Made by a program: the position numbers and the translations under genes. The notes below the pieces were generated by a model. It saw only the letters and a program-made list of their open reading frames with translations, had not been told where the DNA came from and did no database searches. From Zygnema cylindricum (lineage: Eukaryota > Streptophyta > Zygnematophyceae > Zygnematales > Zygnemataceae), in contig JBBHKE010002292.1 of NCBI GenBank assembly GCA_037447655.1, positions 1 to 60,736 of the forward strand: a stretch of 60,736 bases of DNA, in the 5' to 3' direction. Positions 12,201 through 23,567 of the stretch are shown here, piece by piece; positions within the stretch are counted from its first letter, which is position 1, and each line of letters starts with the position of its first letter.

Positions 12201-12310
12201 GCAACCAGGGATTTCACACGGAGTGTTTGGTCCCTCCTTTAACAGCTGTTCCAGACGGCCATTGGGTTTGTCACGGCTGCCGAGAGTTACGAGTCGTATT
12301 GGTCAGCTCT
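9270..12310 (+). pseudogene. Ty3/gypsy pol relic (RT, RNase H, integrase, PHD finger)
   Basis: A decayed polyprotein in several frames. About 9,340-9,520 is the stretch before the polymerase. About 9,520-10,160 is reverse transcriptase, with LDLRQGFNQI, VMPFGLKNA and the YIDD catalytic motif. About 10,145-10,740 is the connection and RNase H-like domain (ANYYRTFVPSF; YSSYEGECLAVVW; N.DGVSR at its end). About 10,985-11,200 is the integrase H-H-C-C zinc domain, and about 11,230-11,625 the integrase core. At least six frame changes or stops separate these. In the core, two of the three acidic catalytic positions appear replaced: Asn stands before LAGPFP and Tyr before QGTEF, while the Glu in GLAER remains. 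About 12,145-12,280 encodes a complete C4HC3 PHD finger. Gag and protease are not recognised. The element is clearly non-functional. Confidence 0.9.
12145..12280 (+). pseudogene. PHD finger at the end of gypsy pol
   Basis: The frame contains C..C, then a second C..C (LLCDHCNQG), H..C (FHTEC) and a final C..C with preceding Trp (HWVCHGC), which is the full C4HC3 PHD zinc-finger ligand order. PHD fingers usually read histone H3 tails. Its place after the integrase is where chromoviruses carry a chromodomain, suggesting by inference a chromatin-targeting tail for integration. Part of the same degenerate pol relic. Confidence 0.85.
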
Positions 12311-12337
12311 TCAGAGAACTGGGGGGGGGCAATAAAC

Positions 12338-12531
12338 TGAGCCTCCTTACTTCCTCTCTCACCCTACCTTTTTCTTTTCTTGTGATATGTTTATTTGTTG
12401 CTTATTGCCTATACAAATTTCAACCACCAATTCTCCGCTATGTTACGACTATTTGTTTGCTTATTTCTTCATCTTTTCGTTGCAGCTGATTGTGACGCAT
12501 GTTTATCATTTGGTTTGTCACATGTACGACT
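12338..12531 (+). repeat. 195-bp direct repeat S, right copy
   Basis: Matches 7,593-7,790 with only a few differences. It is preceded by a G8 run within a purine-rich segment (about 12,312-12,329), which could be the element's polypurine tract, and is followed at once by the right terminal repeat. Confidence 0.75.
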
Positions 12532-12533
12532 GC

Positions 12534-13770
12534 TGTCATGCCGCATCACAACGACGCATTTTAATTACATTAATCGCATTTTAATTACATTAATCGCATT
12601 TTAACTACATTAATCGCATTTTAATTACATTTAATCGCATTTTAAATGGTATTTCTATCGCATTTTATCTACATGTAAACGGTCCTAAAAAAGGGACGCC
12701 ACCCTAATTTAAACCGTGGGCATGTTTTGGTGGCGACAAGATTGTACAAATTTCGGTCCGACGCCGTGAAACCCACGGACACTTTAGATTCTGCCCGCAA
12801 AGTCGTCAGTCGCCCGAATTCGCACGAACCGACTAAATTTCTGTCCGGGATTTTTGCGAACCGACTTACTTCGCCGGCCGGAATTCCCACGACCAGTTTG
12901 AATCGAGGTACGCACGGTCGCGAACCGAAACATAAACTCAAAATGATGTCGGCGCCAATGTGGATTCAAACGCGATACAACGACCACAAATGATGCAAAC
13001 GAATGAACGATACAGATGCGAACTGCACCATCGACGCTGATTGGTCCATTTTAAGTCGTGGACCCTTGAAGGTCGCATGCATTCACATGTAGCGTAAGAA
13101 GAATTTTTATCTGCAGGTTGTAGATTTTGTAACGCAAGGCATACGATTCTGGTCGCCTATTGGCCAGAATCCAAACTAGGAGCAAACAACTACATAGAAT
13201 GCATGTATTCGTAGTAGGTTAGAATCTCAAATGTAGAATTTGTACTTAGCGAATTTTAGGCAAATTCTGTGCTCACAATTTCAAGAGCACAGGAATTCTC
13301 TCCTTTTGGAAGATTTGACCTAAACTTTGAGGAATTTCTTGTGAAATTGTCTAGATAGCTTTAGTGGCTATTTTTCTTGCCATTAAGCATTCTGCTGCAT
13401 AGCTCTTACTTTCTTTTCCTTGTACATATGCCATACAAATTAATCTACACGGCTCACGCCGAGGCCTAACCAGTTTCCTTTCACTTTTTCTCTCGTCATG
13501 TCAATTGCATTGCTGCTCAGCCTTCTATCTAAGGCTGTTGCTAAACCTTGGATTGTGATTGGACTGTTTTGGGTTTGCTTGTGTTGTTCTCTTAGGAATG
13601 GTGAATTAGGGTTGACTTTCATTATTTGTTTCGCTTGTGGTTAAATCTGGTTATCTTGGATTTGCTCGCAGTTTTCCATATCTTTAGTTTAGGTGTTGTG
13701 AAATTTGGGATAGATCTTAACTGATCAAACTCCTGTAAGGAATATAAATTGACAAAGGAGCTTAGCGGCT
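12534..13770 (+). repeat. 3' terminal repeat of Ty3/gypsy element
   Basis: Direct copy of 6,372-7,585. Near its start, at about 12,555-12,650, a 19-bp unit (ATTAATCGCATTTTAATTAC theme) is expanded to about four copies, more than in the left repeat. Divergence from the left copy looks like roughly a tenth, which indicates an old insertion. No target-site duplication was identified because the outer borders are not sharply defined. Confidence 0.65.
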
Positions 13771-13774
13771 ATGC

Positions 13775-14581
13775 CGATTACGGAGGCGACAGCATGTCAA
13801 ATCTATCTTGTTAACGGAAAGCTAGATCTCGCATTTCTGTGTCGAATAACATTCAAAAATGAGATAAACTCATAGTATCTTTCATTCCGGAAAGGTAGAA
13901 TTGAAGTTTACTACGAGTACCCTCCGATGTGGAGGACATCGAAAGAGACGAGTTAGTCGAATTGAAAGCATGAATCGGTGTTAACGGAGACCCAAAAAAA
14001 GGAAATCTGAATCGAATTTCCTTTCGTTATCAACCTACTTCACAGATATAGCGTGGAAAGATTGGATGACAAAGATGATCAGTGGTTAAATCTGACCGAG
14101 TAGAGGACGCTCTAGATTCAATTAAAGGACTTAACGTCAAAGGAACCGAATTTGATAAATTCGATTGATCGAAAATTGATGAACGGAAAGTTCCACCACT
14201 ACTTGTAGATCCGTATGAGTGGTCAAGATTATCCTAATACGTGGGCATACAAATGACTGAGATCACAAACTAATCCGCAAATGGATAAGCCTCATACTAG
14301 GTGCAGTAAATGGTAAACCATACAACACATGCAGACAACAATCTCAGAAAGTCTCTAACAGGGCCACAATGGCCAAATCTAATGAAAAAGCTGCTAGACC
14401 AGCATTGCCAGAATCAAACCCTAGTACACGTATCACTGAACCTGAACCTGAACCTGAACCCTGTTACACATCATCATTAATGACATCAGTTACTTAAACC
14501 TCATGCACAAAACTTTTCTTTGGAAAAAGAAGCATGTGAATGAGAGGGAAAATGAAAGAACCGGGTAGGAAAATAGCGTAC
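13775..14581. other. unassigned sequence between gypsy repeat and KH exons
   Basis: No coding region recognised on either strand. A short CCTGAA hexamer array lies at about 14,438-14,462. The expected continuation of the second KH domain was looked for here on the minus strand and not found. Confidence 0.5.
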
Positions 14582-15372
14582 CGGATTGTGGCACCACCTT
14601 TACCAATTATAGCACCGCAAACAGCATTAGGAATAACAAGCCGAACTTGGCCCTTCAAAACTTGACCAGCTCCAAACGACTGATGCTCATCTCCGCCATC
14701 CTAACATACATAACAAGCATTGCACAAGCTGCTAACCAAGTTAGGCTTCCTCTCATATTTCATGCACGAAACACATTCCGGCAGTTAAACAGCTTATCAC
14801 TCGCTGTCAGTCACACATTACAGGCATAATATTGCTACCACAGAAGAAGAGTTAATAACCAGACATGTACAGAACCAGACTTGAATACAAGAACCAGGAA
14901 AACATGAATGCTTGATGGAGAAAACATAAATCAGGACAGACTCCAGCAACAAGTAACACCAAGAACCGCATTGAAATTACTCCACATCTTCTGAGTGAAC
15001 CAAGTTCTAGAGAATTATCAATCAATTGACCGAAAAACAGAAGAATGCAGTCTTGTTTTGTGAATTTTTGCAGCAACACCAAAAAACCAATCGTACCTCG
15101 GCAACTTTTGATAATATGAGATGAAGTGCTGTCAAAATGCCACTAACTGTTCCACTCAAAAGAATGATCCGATCATTTGTGCCCGGGAAATACTCGCGTG
15201 TTCGAGAAAGCTGGATCCGTGCTCCTGACTGTGCCTGAAACTCGGATATGGTTGATCCGCCCTTTCCGATGACAGATCCAGCTGCTGAGCTTGATATCAG
15301 AAATCTTATGCACGACTCTATGCCGCTGATGTCATCTGCAGAGCAATCCGAAGTACTCCGTGAAAAAGACAT
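14582..15372 (-). CDS. KH-domain RNA-binding protein, BTR1/NOVA-like (partial, two exons)
   Basis: Minus strand. One exon runs from about 15,372 (Met; or about 15,381 if a TAG acceptor is used) to 15,097, ending before a GT donor at 15,096. The next runs from 14,700, after TTAG, to 14,582, before a GT donor. The first exon encodes a full KH domain with the invariant GKGG loop in [16 protein letters not shown], followed by SGARIQLSR and FPGTNDRI. The second exon encodes a linker and the start of a second KH domain, [18 protein letters not shown]. The wording closely resembles plant BTR1-type and animal NOVA-type poly(C)-binding proteins, which bind single-stranded RNA. The rest of KH2 and any KH3 are not visible before the gypsy element at 13,770, so the gene is either interrupted or has distant exons. 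Reading frame and splice phases agree between the two exons (phase 0). Confidence 0.8.
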
Positions 15373-15564
15373 GTCAGAAAACTAGTTCACAATGAACGTT
15401 CTCCAAATGTTGAACATGCAACAGCAACAAATTATTTTTTTGCTTGTCATGTTGCAGCAGTCAACATGCTTTCCATGAAAGGTAAACAGCAGTAAGACGT
15501 GCTGTATCTATTAGAAGAGTGCTGTCACAAGCTGATAACATCATCATACACGAATGCTGCTCAC

Positions 15565-15750
15565 CAGGCCCTTCCTGAGCTCCTGCTGACGCGTCCTGAT
15601 TGTTTGACCGCTTGATTCGTACATTGCTTGCTCGTCCGTTTCGCTACTGTCCATTTTTGGTCGTTTGTGTGTTTCACCTCTCCTTTTACTCTCCTTCTGG
15701 TCTGCGTACGGCATGCCCTCAGTATTCCCGGATGATTCTTCGAGCATGCT
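15565..15750 (-). CDS. probable upstream exon of the KH gene
   Basis: A 186-nt segment bounded by a strong acceptor (TCTCTCTACAG before 15,750) and a good donor (CTG|GTGAGC after 15,565). One frame is open throughout: 62 residues, hydrophilic and acidic/basic, including PKMDSSETDEQAMYESS. A phase-0 fit to the KH exon is possible if that exon starts after the TAG near 15,382. This could instead be a 5' UTR exon, with translation starting at 15,372. No family recognised. Confidence 0.45.
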
Positions 15751-15807
15751 CTGTAGAGAGAAAGAAGCCTCGAACAATTACATGGCCTGCCGAGAACATA
15801 TGCTGAC

Positions 15808-15933
15808 GCGCTTGAGCAGATAACCTTCAACTCCTAATGCTGTGCTACTAATTCCTCTTTTGGCTGCTATGTCTTCCAAACCTTCTGCAAGAAGTTCAAC
15901 AAATAACATTCGACAACAGGCCATAGCTTCTGC
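15808..15933 (-). CDS. possible further upstream exon, unknown domain
   Basis: After an acceptor (TGCACAG) at 15,934, a 42-codon open segment reads as a helix-rich stretch (AMACCRMLFVELLAEGLEDI and onward). It ends at a weak GTCAGC donor after 15,808 (phase 0), or alternatively at GTTATC after 15,825. It has protein-like composition in the same orientation as the KH exons, but I do not recognise the family. It may belong to the KH gene or to a separate gene. Confidence 0.35.
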
Positions 15934-17555
15934 CTGTGCAGCTATGGCGTTGCAGAAGCAGGAACCAAAAGAACAGGAAGCTCAAATAGCAACATGCTTG
16001 CCAATTATTTAGGTTTTGGCTTCTTCCCTATAGTGGAAGTTTCATTAGAGCTGGCAGAAGTAAAGCATAAAAGACTCTCAAAAGTCTTCCAAGTGGACGT
16101 CTCTTATTGGAAGTTGGATACAAAGTTTTCATGAAATCCATACAAAATTTTCAGAATTGTACCCCTTCCCCGTCATAAATATACGGTACCGGCAACATTC
16201 CAAAACGTATTTCCTATGGGAGCGTAGGCGCAACTTGAAAGTCCATAAATCTCCGTAAGCGCGGTTTGTAGGGTCCACGGCCCAGGCTGGGTTTTATTTC
16301 ACTTGATGAGGAAAATAAAACTTTATTGAAAAATGTGACAGGGTGATCACACTCTTGACGATTTACGCTCGTTTTAAAATCGTACAGTCGGCACAATTGT
16401 TCGGGTTAATTACGTTGGATTTACTCAAAAACTGTACGATTTGTCCTCAATATTAGGGCGAATTTTTTCAAAGTACAGTAATTACCGCATCGGAAGCATA
16501 AGTTGACCTAGTCGACGGCTGGCAACAGTCTCCTGCCAATAAACAAGTTTTATATATATAAATGAGACTAAAACTAATAGACCCCTTAAACTCAACAACG
16601 ATGCGCAATGTACCATTCATTCACGAGATAGTCACCGAATATTGGACCAATAGCTAAACCAGCTTTTGAAATTCATATGCAGGATATCATTAAATTATTT
16701 GTTGTTTTACATAAATCTTGAATACGTAAATATCTCTATCTAGATTCATGACGCGATAAATTTGACCGCGTATCATCATAAATTTACCGTACAGGCAACA
16801 AATCGTATCGGCGATCAAAATCGTTTTGACCTGGCCCTAGTACCGGAATATGGACTTTTCAAATTTTTAACCCTTCTAAAAAGTTCTATTGTCGAGCTGT
16901 TCCAACTTCAATTCTTTGTTGAAATCAATCCAACCGTCCATTCTAAAATTGCACAGCCATTCGTGATTGATCGGAATGACCATTCGTCACATCGTACGTA
17001 ATCTCAGCCGTCCATTGCCAAAACAATGTGTCCTGGACTATTTATGACTGCAGTTGACGGATGTTTATAATCGAAAGTCCGAAACCGCCCATGCACTCCT
17101 ATCATGCCGCCATAAATATTGTCTATATACCGTACGTTGTGTGACACAGCTGATAAGAGAACCTCCGTTCCACAGTTTCTAAAATGGGTAATGTAAATAA
17201 TATTAAGCGCCTTAAATCAGTAAAATAGGTTAAATTCATGTTTTATCCGTAGAATTTGTATTTTAGTTTACAAAAGCAAAAATGGTGGCTGAAATACACA
17301 TCATTACAATCGGAATTGAAACCCACCCCTTTTGTACCCCCGGACTCAGATGGTTTACCATCGTGCATTTTAATATATCCTGCGTCCCCCCTGAATAAGT
17401 GGCAGGCTCTCACTTACTTTTTTACCTAAGTTCAGGGGTAAAATATCAAAAAAAAAGGAAATACCGTTCACATACTCTTACTTAATTAAAATGGGTGGAC
17501 AAGATAGAACGCTCTTAATTGTAGTGACATACTTAGTGAAAGCCTCTTCATTTTT
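15934..17555. other. non-coding AT-rich spacer
   Basis: No gene seen. A short hairpin lies at about 17,384-17,436 (CCCCTGAA paired with TTCAGGGG, with AAGTG/CACTT inside). A (TA)n run lies near 16,552. Confidence 0.45.
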
Positions 17556-17728
17556 TAATGTTGTGTACCGTTGAATTTCTTATCAACGATAAGTCTGATA
17601 ACCGGTATATCAGCCAACATTATCGATAAAGGGACCGGTATAAATTTATATCATTATTGGTAATAACGTCGGTAAATGATGGATATATCGGTGTCGATAA
17701 CCGATATACCCTTGGGGGGGGGCGGGGA

Positions 17729-17769
<41 letters not shown>

Positions 17770-18439
17770 CTCAACGAGGCGGGGGATGGGGGGGGGGTCT
17801 TACGTCGCAGTACGGTACTGTACCTTTATGACGTAAAACGTAACGTATGAATGAAATACGAACCAATAAATATCGATTATCGGTAGGTCAAAAAAAAGAC
17901 ATGTTGTTTATAAATAAAAAGCGAACGATACACAACTATATTGTACCATCTAGTAGTGTATCAAAAAACGAATTATCGCGATAAAACAGATAAGCGTTGA
18001 GGAGTCGAGACATATCGCTTTCAAACCAACAATTTTGTTATATCCGGTAAGTGTACAAAATATGATATAGTATGTTCTACTACTTTATACTATAATGTAT
18101 TTTATTTTGCTAATGTTGTGTGTTTGGAACAAAATTATCGCATTAAATCGAACAGTGTTCGGTCCCGGCAAGCCGCTCCGGAACCAACAAAAAAAATCAG
18201 CGATACAAATTTGTTAAAACGAGTGGTCAGTACGCAAAGTATGGAATCATTGTATATAAATAGCCTACGAAATGAGTACGCACTTATCGCGCCGTGTTGT
18301 CGTTAATTTATCGCGATTTATCATAAAATTATCGTGATAACTCTATTGTCGATATACCGAACCAATATATCGATTATCTTAAAGTAAAAAGAAATGTACG
18401 TAACGGTTATCGGCAAATGGCTAACAATACACAACACTA
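17556..18439. mobile_element. hAT-type MITE with G-rich core, copy 1 (884 bp)
   Basis: Imperfect inverted ends: TAATGTTGTGTACCGTT at the left, and at the right the inverse of TAGTGTTGTGTATTGTT. The interior is full of CGATAT/ATATCG palindromic words and has a poly-G core at about 17,714-17,798. The end sequence and architecture match the elements at 28,294-28,705 and 46,374-46,726. The possible 8-bp flanks are only weakly alike, so the target duplication is unproven here. Confidence 0.55.
17714..17798 (+). repeat. poly-G tract
   Basis: About 85 bp almost entirely G, including an uninterrupted run of nearly 40 G, broken by a few A, C and T. Potential G-quadruplex. The exact length may be affected by sequencing or assembly. 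Confidence 0.9.
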
Positions 18440-18831
18440 CCACTTACACATGTGCCCTAGCTTTCACAAAGTGTGTGAAAAACACAATAACCAAATATGC
18501 AAACACTTAACAGTTATGTATCGATAACAAAACATATTCTTATCTGATTGCATACAAATAACACCTTTAGGGTTAAGACCCACTAGGTCATAAAACGCAA
18601 GTTTTGGGATCAAAATCACACTCTAACAAAAAACGACGCGTAGGGTGGACTAATTACGATGATGGGGTAGAACTTCAACCGGCATAAATTAGTCACAAGA
18701 CGTGTAAACGGTAGAAAAAACGGAAAAATCAAATTTGTGACGTATTATCTTTTTTCGATTGTGTTACGCATCTCATAGTTTTTTCGTGGATCAACTCCTA
18801 TAATAGACGAATCAATTTCTTTTTTTTCAAT

Positions 18832-18923
<92 letters not shown>

Positions 18924-21047
18924 CTGTAGGAACAGTTTCACCAAATCTTGTATTTCGTTTTTTTTAGTCGATGACACAATTCCGATAGGTTTCCCTATAA
19001 TTCGTTCGAAACACAACAATATACTAATTGAGATGAACGGAGCGTCTTTTTAGTTATATCATATTTAAAATAGTAAAAAACAATTATACGTAAAATACGT
19101 AGTTATGTTTGTTGTCAGTTGTAAAAATATTCGAATAGTTGTTTGTCACTTTAAAAGTTGTGTGACTGTTTTTTGTCTTTATTCTTTGCATTGTTAAGTT
19201 TTTTTTTAGTTACGTTAACTTATGTGCAAATAATAACACATGGAGACTTTTTTTTTACGTACGGGTTACACACGCTAAACATGTGAGGGTTTAAACGTTC
19301 AAGTTCCCTAATATATTAACTTACTGAGTTTCACACATAGGAGTAATCTCCAAACTCCAGTTAGTTACATTAACAAAATTGTGTGCGTTGATCATTCAAC
19401 TTTTAACATCTATGCATTAAGACCATATGCTTTTAGTTTCGATTTAAAAACGCCCTTACTTTATAGTATAAATTACCCTACTAAAACTAAAATTACATTA
19501 TAAAATACCAACAATTGATAATATTGAGCAACTTTATCACACTTAAAAAAAAAAAAAGTTTGAATCTTTCATAGCATTTTGTTGACATACAAAAGAAACA
19601 AATCGAAATGTAAACATAAATACTCAAACATAACACATTGATACATATTACCTTTTATTCCAACAATGTTTGATCAAAATTTATCAAATATTTATTTGTC
19701 CCCTATCCATGACAAAAAATGTGTTTTTTCTTTTTACACCTTTGGGTGTCGCCCTAATGGTCAAAATGTACATTATTAACTACAATGTCAGTCACAGCCA
19801 ATATTTTCAACCACACGTACACTGACCGTATACAAAAAAAGGAAAAAAAAAAACCTTAGGGCCATTAATTATAACATGCAATAAAATACATGTTTAAGAT
19901 TTATATTACACCTCGACCATATATAGGTTTTTTATTAAAACGTATAATATAGTTTTTCTTTCGCAACATAGTATTGTACATTGCGGTTATGATTAACCGC
20001 AACAAAGTAAGTTATCATGTATGTATTATATTTTACAAATATGATCATATCACTTTTGTTTTTCAATATAATCATAAGTTTGTTAACTTGATTGATAGTA
20101 AATTATTACATTAAACAATACAAATATTAAAATAAGTTATATGCAAAGTTACTAATGGTGAAGTAAACATATTTTGAACTAGTAGAAGAAAGTAAATTAT
20201 TACATGTAATAATACAAATATTAAAATAAATATATGTGAAATTACGAATGATGAAGTAAACAACATTTGTTTGTTTACATCCATGTTAAATATATTAACA
20301 ATTGGAAGATAAATAAATTAAATGTTGTTTTTCATCGCGGATCATCGATAAATGTTTGCGTTAACGTTTTTATATAAAAACAAAAATTGATGAAATTGTT
20401 AAGTCGTGTATAAACTTATGTAGTAGATATATTCAAACTAAACCTACTTATGTAGGTTAATTATGTTTTCACGTCATCGCTCCAATACACGTCACAATTT
20501 TGTCATGTCCCTTTAGGTGAACTTTCAACTATCGTCATTTCAAATTAAAACACATTTAAAACATTTTATACACAATTACATAGAAAAACCCTTAAAACAC
20601 TACAAATAGGATTTTTTTATAAAACCTCAATAAAACATACCTATCTCAAGCCCTATTAGAAACCATCAAAACCTTAAAAAAATGAAAATCTTAAAAATAT
20701 TATAAACCATAAAACTCATCAAAACCCTCGAAACACCTATAGATAAAAAACATGAAAAGTCTTAAAAACTTTGAATTCCCTTTTGACTTTGATAACTATA
20801 AATGTCGCAATATTATAATCTAAATAAATAGAGAAAATAAAAATAGAAAAAAACTTAAAAACCCTAAAAAATGAAAAAAACATAAAACCCCCCATAATAA
20901 ATAAATATATAAAAATGGTAAAAACCTAAAAAAAATAAACATATAATTGATTTATTAACAACAAAATGTTTAAACTAATTATAAAGTAAAATAAAGTTGA
21001 GTAATTGTTATTTTAATTAGAGTACCATTTGCTATACTTTGAAGACT
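18440..21047. other. AT-rich gene desert
   Basis: No coding region recognised; only short AT-rich chance frames. It contains the poly-T tract at 18,833-18,923 and many A/T microsatellite-like runs. At 20,560-20,930 there are degenerate AAAACCCT/CTTAAAAACC-like words without clear periodicity. Confidence 0.5.
18833..18923. repeat. poly-T tract of about 90 nt
   Basis: Uninterrupted T run of about 90 nt (poly-A on the minus strand). It could be the poly-A tail of a retroposed copy on the minus strand, but no recognisable retroposon body was found beside it. Length may be inexact. Confidence 0.85.
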
Positions 21048-22020
21048 GGAAAACAAGTGAACACTTTACCTTTTACATTTAAAACTAAACGAACACAAGT
21101 TTTTGGTTTAAATTGTTGTTACATGCGACAAGCATAACGAAAAAAAATATATTGAGAATTTACATTTTTTATTATCATTTCAACTCGTTAAGCTCCGAAT
21201 GAGTTTTCCGTGTGTCGGTGTCATTAAATAACAAATGTATGGTCTTAGGTTTGTAATACAAACGTTCGTAAATAGTCGATTATTAAAAAAATACCATAAA
21301 ACAAAATTATTAATAACCAATTTATGGTCGTAAGGTTGTAATATAATGGTCGTAAAAAGTCGATTAATATAAAAAGATATTAAAACATAATTTTCGGTAG
21401 CATGATAGAAAATTACCATTTAGATGTATTATCATCTTTCATGCTTTTTAACAAAAAACGGTTAAGCGCCTCGTTTACAAGGCTTAACATTTTTTATTAT
21501 AGTTTTCCTAAAGTTTAAAGTTGTTGACAACGGAGTTTTTTTAGTAACATTCCAAACCTGTTAAACACTTTATTCTTTATATTTAAAATTGAACTTACAA
21601 ACGTTTTTGGTTTGAATCGTTGTTACATGCAACAAGCATAACGAAGAAAAATGTTATTGACAATTTACATTTTTTGTTAACATTTCAACCCATTAAGCCC
21701 CCAATGGGGTTTTTATGTGTTAATGTCACTAAATAAAACGTTGATAAATAGTTGATTATTAAAAAAATACTTTATAACAAAATTATAAATATTCAGTTTA
21801 TGGTAGTAAAGTTATAATATAAACAGTCGTAAAAGGTCGATTGGTCGTAAAAAATTGATGTATATATACATTCAAACAGTATTCTCGGTAGCCTGACAGT
21901 TTAACATTTTCATCAAAATTGCCATTTAGACGTATTTTAAACTCTTAGGTTTTCGAACAAAAAAAAGTTAAGCGCCTTGTTTACAAGGTTAAACGCTTTT
22001 TCTTTTATTTTTCCTAAAAT
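21048..22020. repeat. diverged 505-bp tandem duplication
   Basis: Two consecutive blocks align with an offset of about 505 bp. TTACATGCGACAAGCATAACG near 21,119 matches TTACATGCAACAAGCATAACG near 21,623, and GTTAAGCGCCTCGTTTACAA at 21,461 matches GTTAAGCGCCTTGTTTACAA at 21,967. Divergence looks like 15-20%. A short hairpin (GTTAAGC ... GCTTAAC) sits near the end of each unit. Non-coding. Confidence 0.75.
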
Positions 22021-22749
22021 ATGTCATACTCGACGATGCATTGTTCATTTGTTTATGGACAATCATAGTTTTGCGTACATAATTCATAAGTTTTAGAACC
22101 ATCAAAGGTCTCGTTTTTAATGATAATGCCTATTTGATTATAGCATACGGTATGAAAGGGATACAATTATGTACAATAATTATTAAGGTAAATTTAGGTT
22201 TAGTCAATATTTATATGACCACAACTTATTTATAGTTGTTAAGAATTACACATAAAGATAAAAAATAATATTTTCAGATAATATTTTGCCCTTTAAATCA
22301 CATTGGAAAACCTTACCCCAAAATAGTATAAAATATCTTAAAATCTCCATTCAGCCCTTAAAAACAATGGAGCCTAAAAATACTGTGTGTATAAGTAGCC
22401 TGTTATCGATAGCCGATATGTGTGTTTTTGGACATACCTATAATCGATCTAGTGGTTCGATATGTCAGTAAGGAAAGTATAGCTATAAATTAACCATAAA
22501 TATTGGGCTTTTAACTACAGCGACAACTTCTTAATAGTTAAGGGCTTTACTTTTGTAGTGAAGCCACGCTGTGTGGTATGGAATGGTTTTTTTTTTTTCC
22601 CAATAACTCCACTCCCGCCCCTTGCTAATCTATTTAGCTTCATAATTTGTCGTTGGTCCCGGAGCGATATATCGGTCCCTATCACCTTTCGGTAATCGAT
22701 AACATCAATTTCGGGTTTATGGCGATGGGAAATTGCCTGACAGACAACA

Positions 22750-22935
22750 TTACAGTTTTACTGAAATAACATAGAAGTCAGCGGTCGAAGACGGAGTCAA
22801 GTGTTGTTAATAACTCATTTGTTGTCAATAAAAAAAAATGGCAGTTAACGACGTACCTTTAGCCTTTTTAATAGTGCCAATATTCTGAAACCTCGCAATA
22901 TCGAGAACTTAAAATTTGATCTGTCAATCCCAATC
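22750..22935. repeat. dispersed direct repeat R1, copy a
   Basis: About 185 bp (TACTGAAATAAC to TCTGTCAATCCCAATC, including TCAGCGGTCGAAGACGGA) that recurs at about 23,382-23,567 in the same orientation with roughly 90% identity. Confidence 0.8.
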
Positions 22936-23062
22936 ATAGAGGTTTCATTCGTAGTATGCGCACGGTAAAAAACTTTGAAAAAGAATGCATATGCGCATTA
23001 TTCAAAATTTCATATTTTTTAAAATGCGTTGACCAGCTTTGACTTATTATATAATAAAACGC
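22930..23062. repeat. dispersed direct repeat R2, copy a
   Basis: About 125 bp starting CATAGAGGTTTCATTC and containing GAATGCATATGCGCATTATT. It recurs at about 24,892-25,016 in the same orientation. Copy a directly follows R1 copy a; the second R2 copy stands alone. Confidence 0.8.
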
Positions 23063-23381
23063 GGACGCATGAGAGTGCGCGTTCTACAATGGAAAAAAAA
23101 CCAGGTCGTAAAAAACCCTGCTCGCACATATTCGTCCAATAGCCGCGTTTCGACCGTGTGAATGTACGATTTGTGTACGATTTGTCAGATTTTGTACGGA
23201 GACCTATATTAGTGTAAGCATGTTTGCTACCGACGTTTTTTTTTCAAAGGTCCAAATTACCATAACCAAACAATTAGAATGTATGATTTTTCCAAAATTT
23301 TCAAATTCTTAAATAGCGTACACCACGGTATCTATTTTTATACGCTAAAGAAGCTTACACGCTAATAACGATTGGCGGTGT

Positions 23382-23567
23382 ACAGTATTACTGAAATAAC
23401 TAAGAAGTCAGCGGTCGAAGACGGAATCAAGTGTTAATAACTAATTTGTTGTCAATAAAAAAAAGTGGCAGTTAACGACGTACCTTTAGCCTTATTAATA
23501 GTGCCAATATTCCGAATCCTCGCAATATCGAGAACTGAAAATTTGCTCTGTCAATCCCAATCGATAT
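23382..23567. repeat. dispersed direct repeat R1, copy b
   Basis: Second copy of the 22,750-22,935 block. It is immediately preceded by a right end of the TA-flanked MITE family, so a MITE end lies exactly at the duplication border. Confidence 0.8.
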
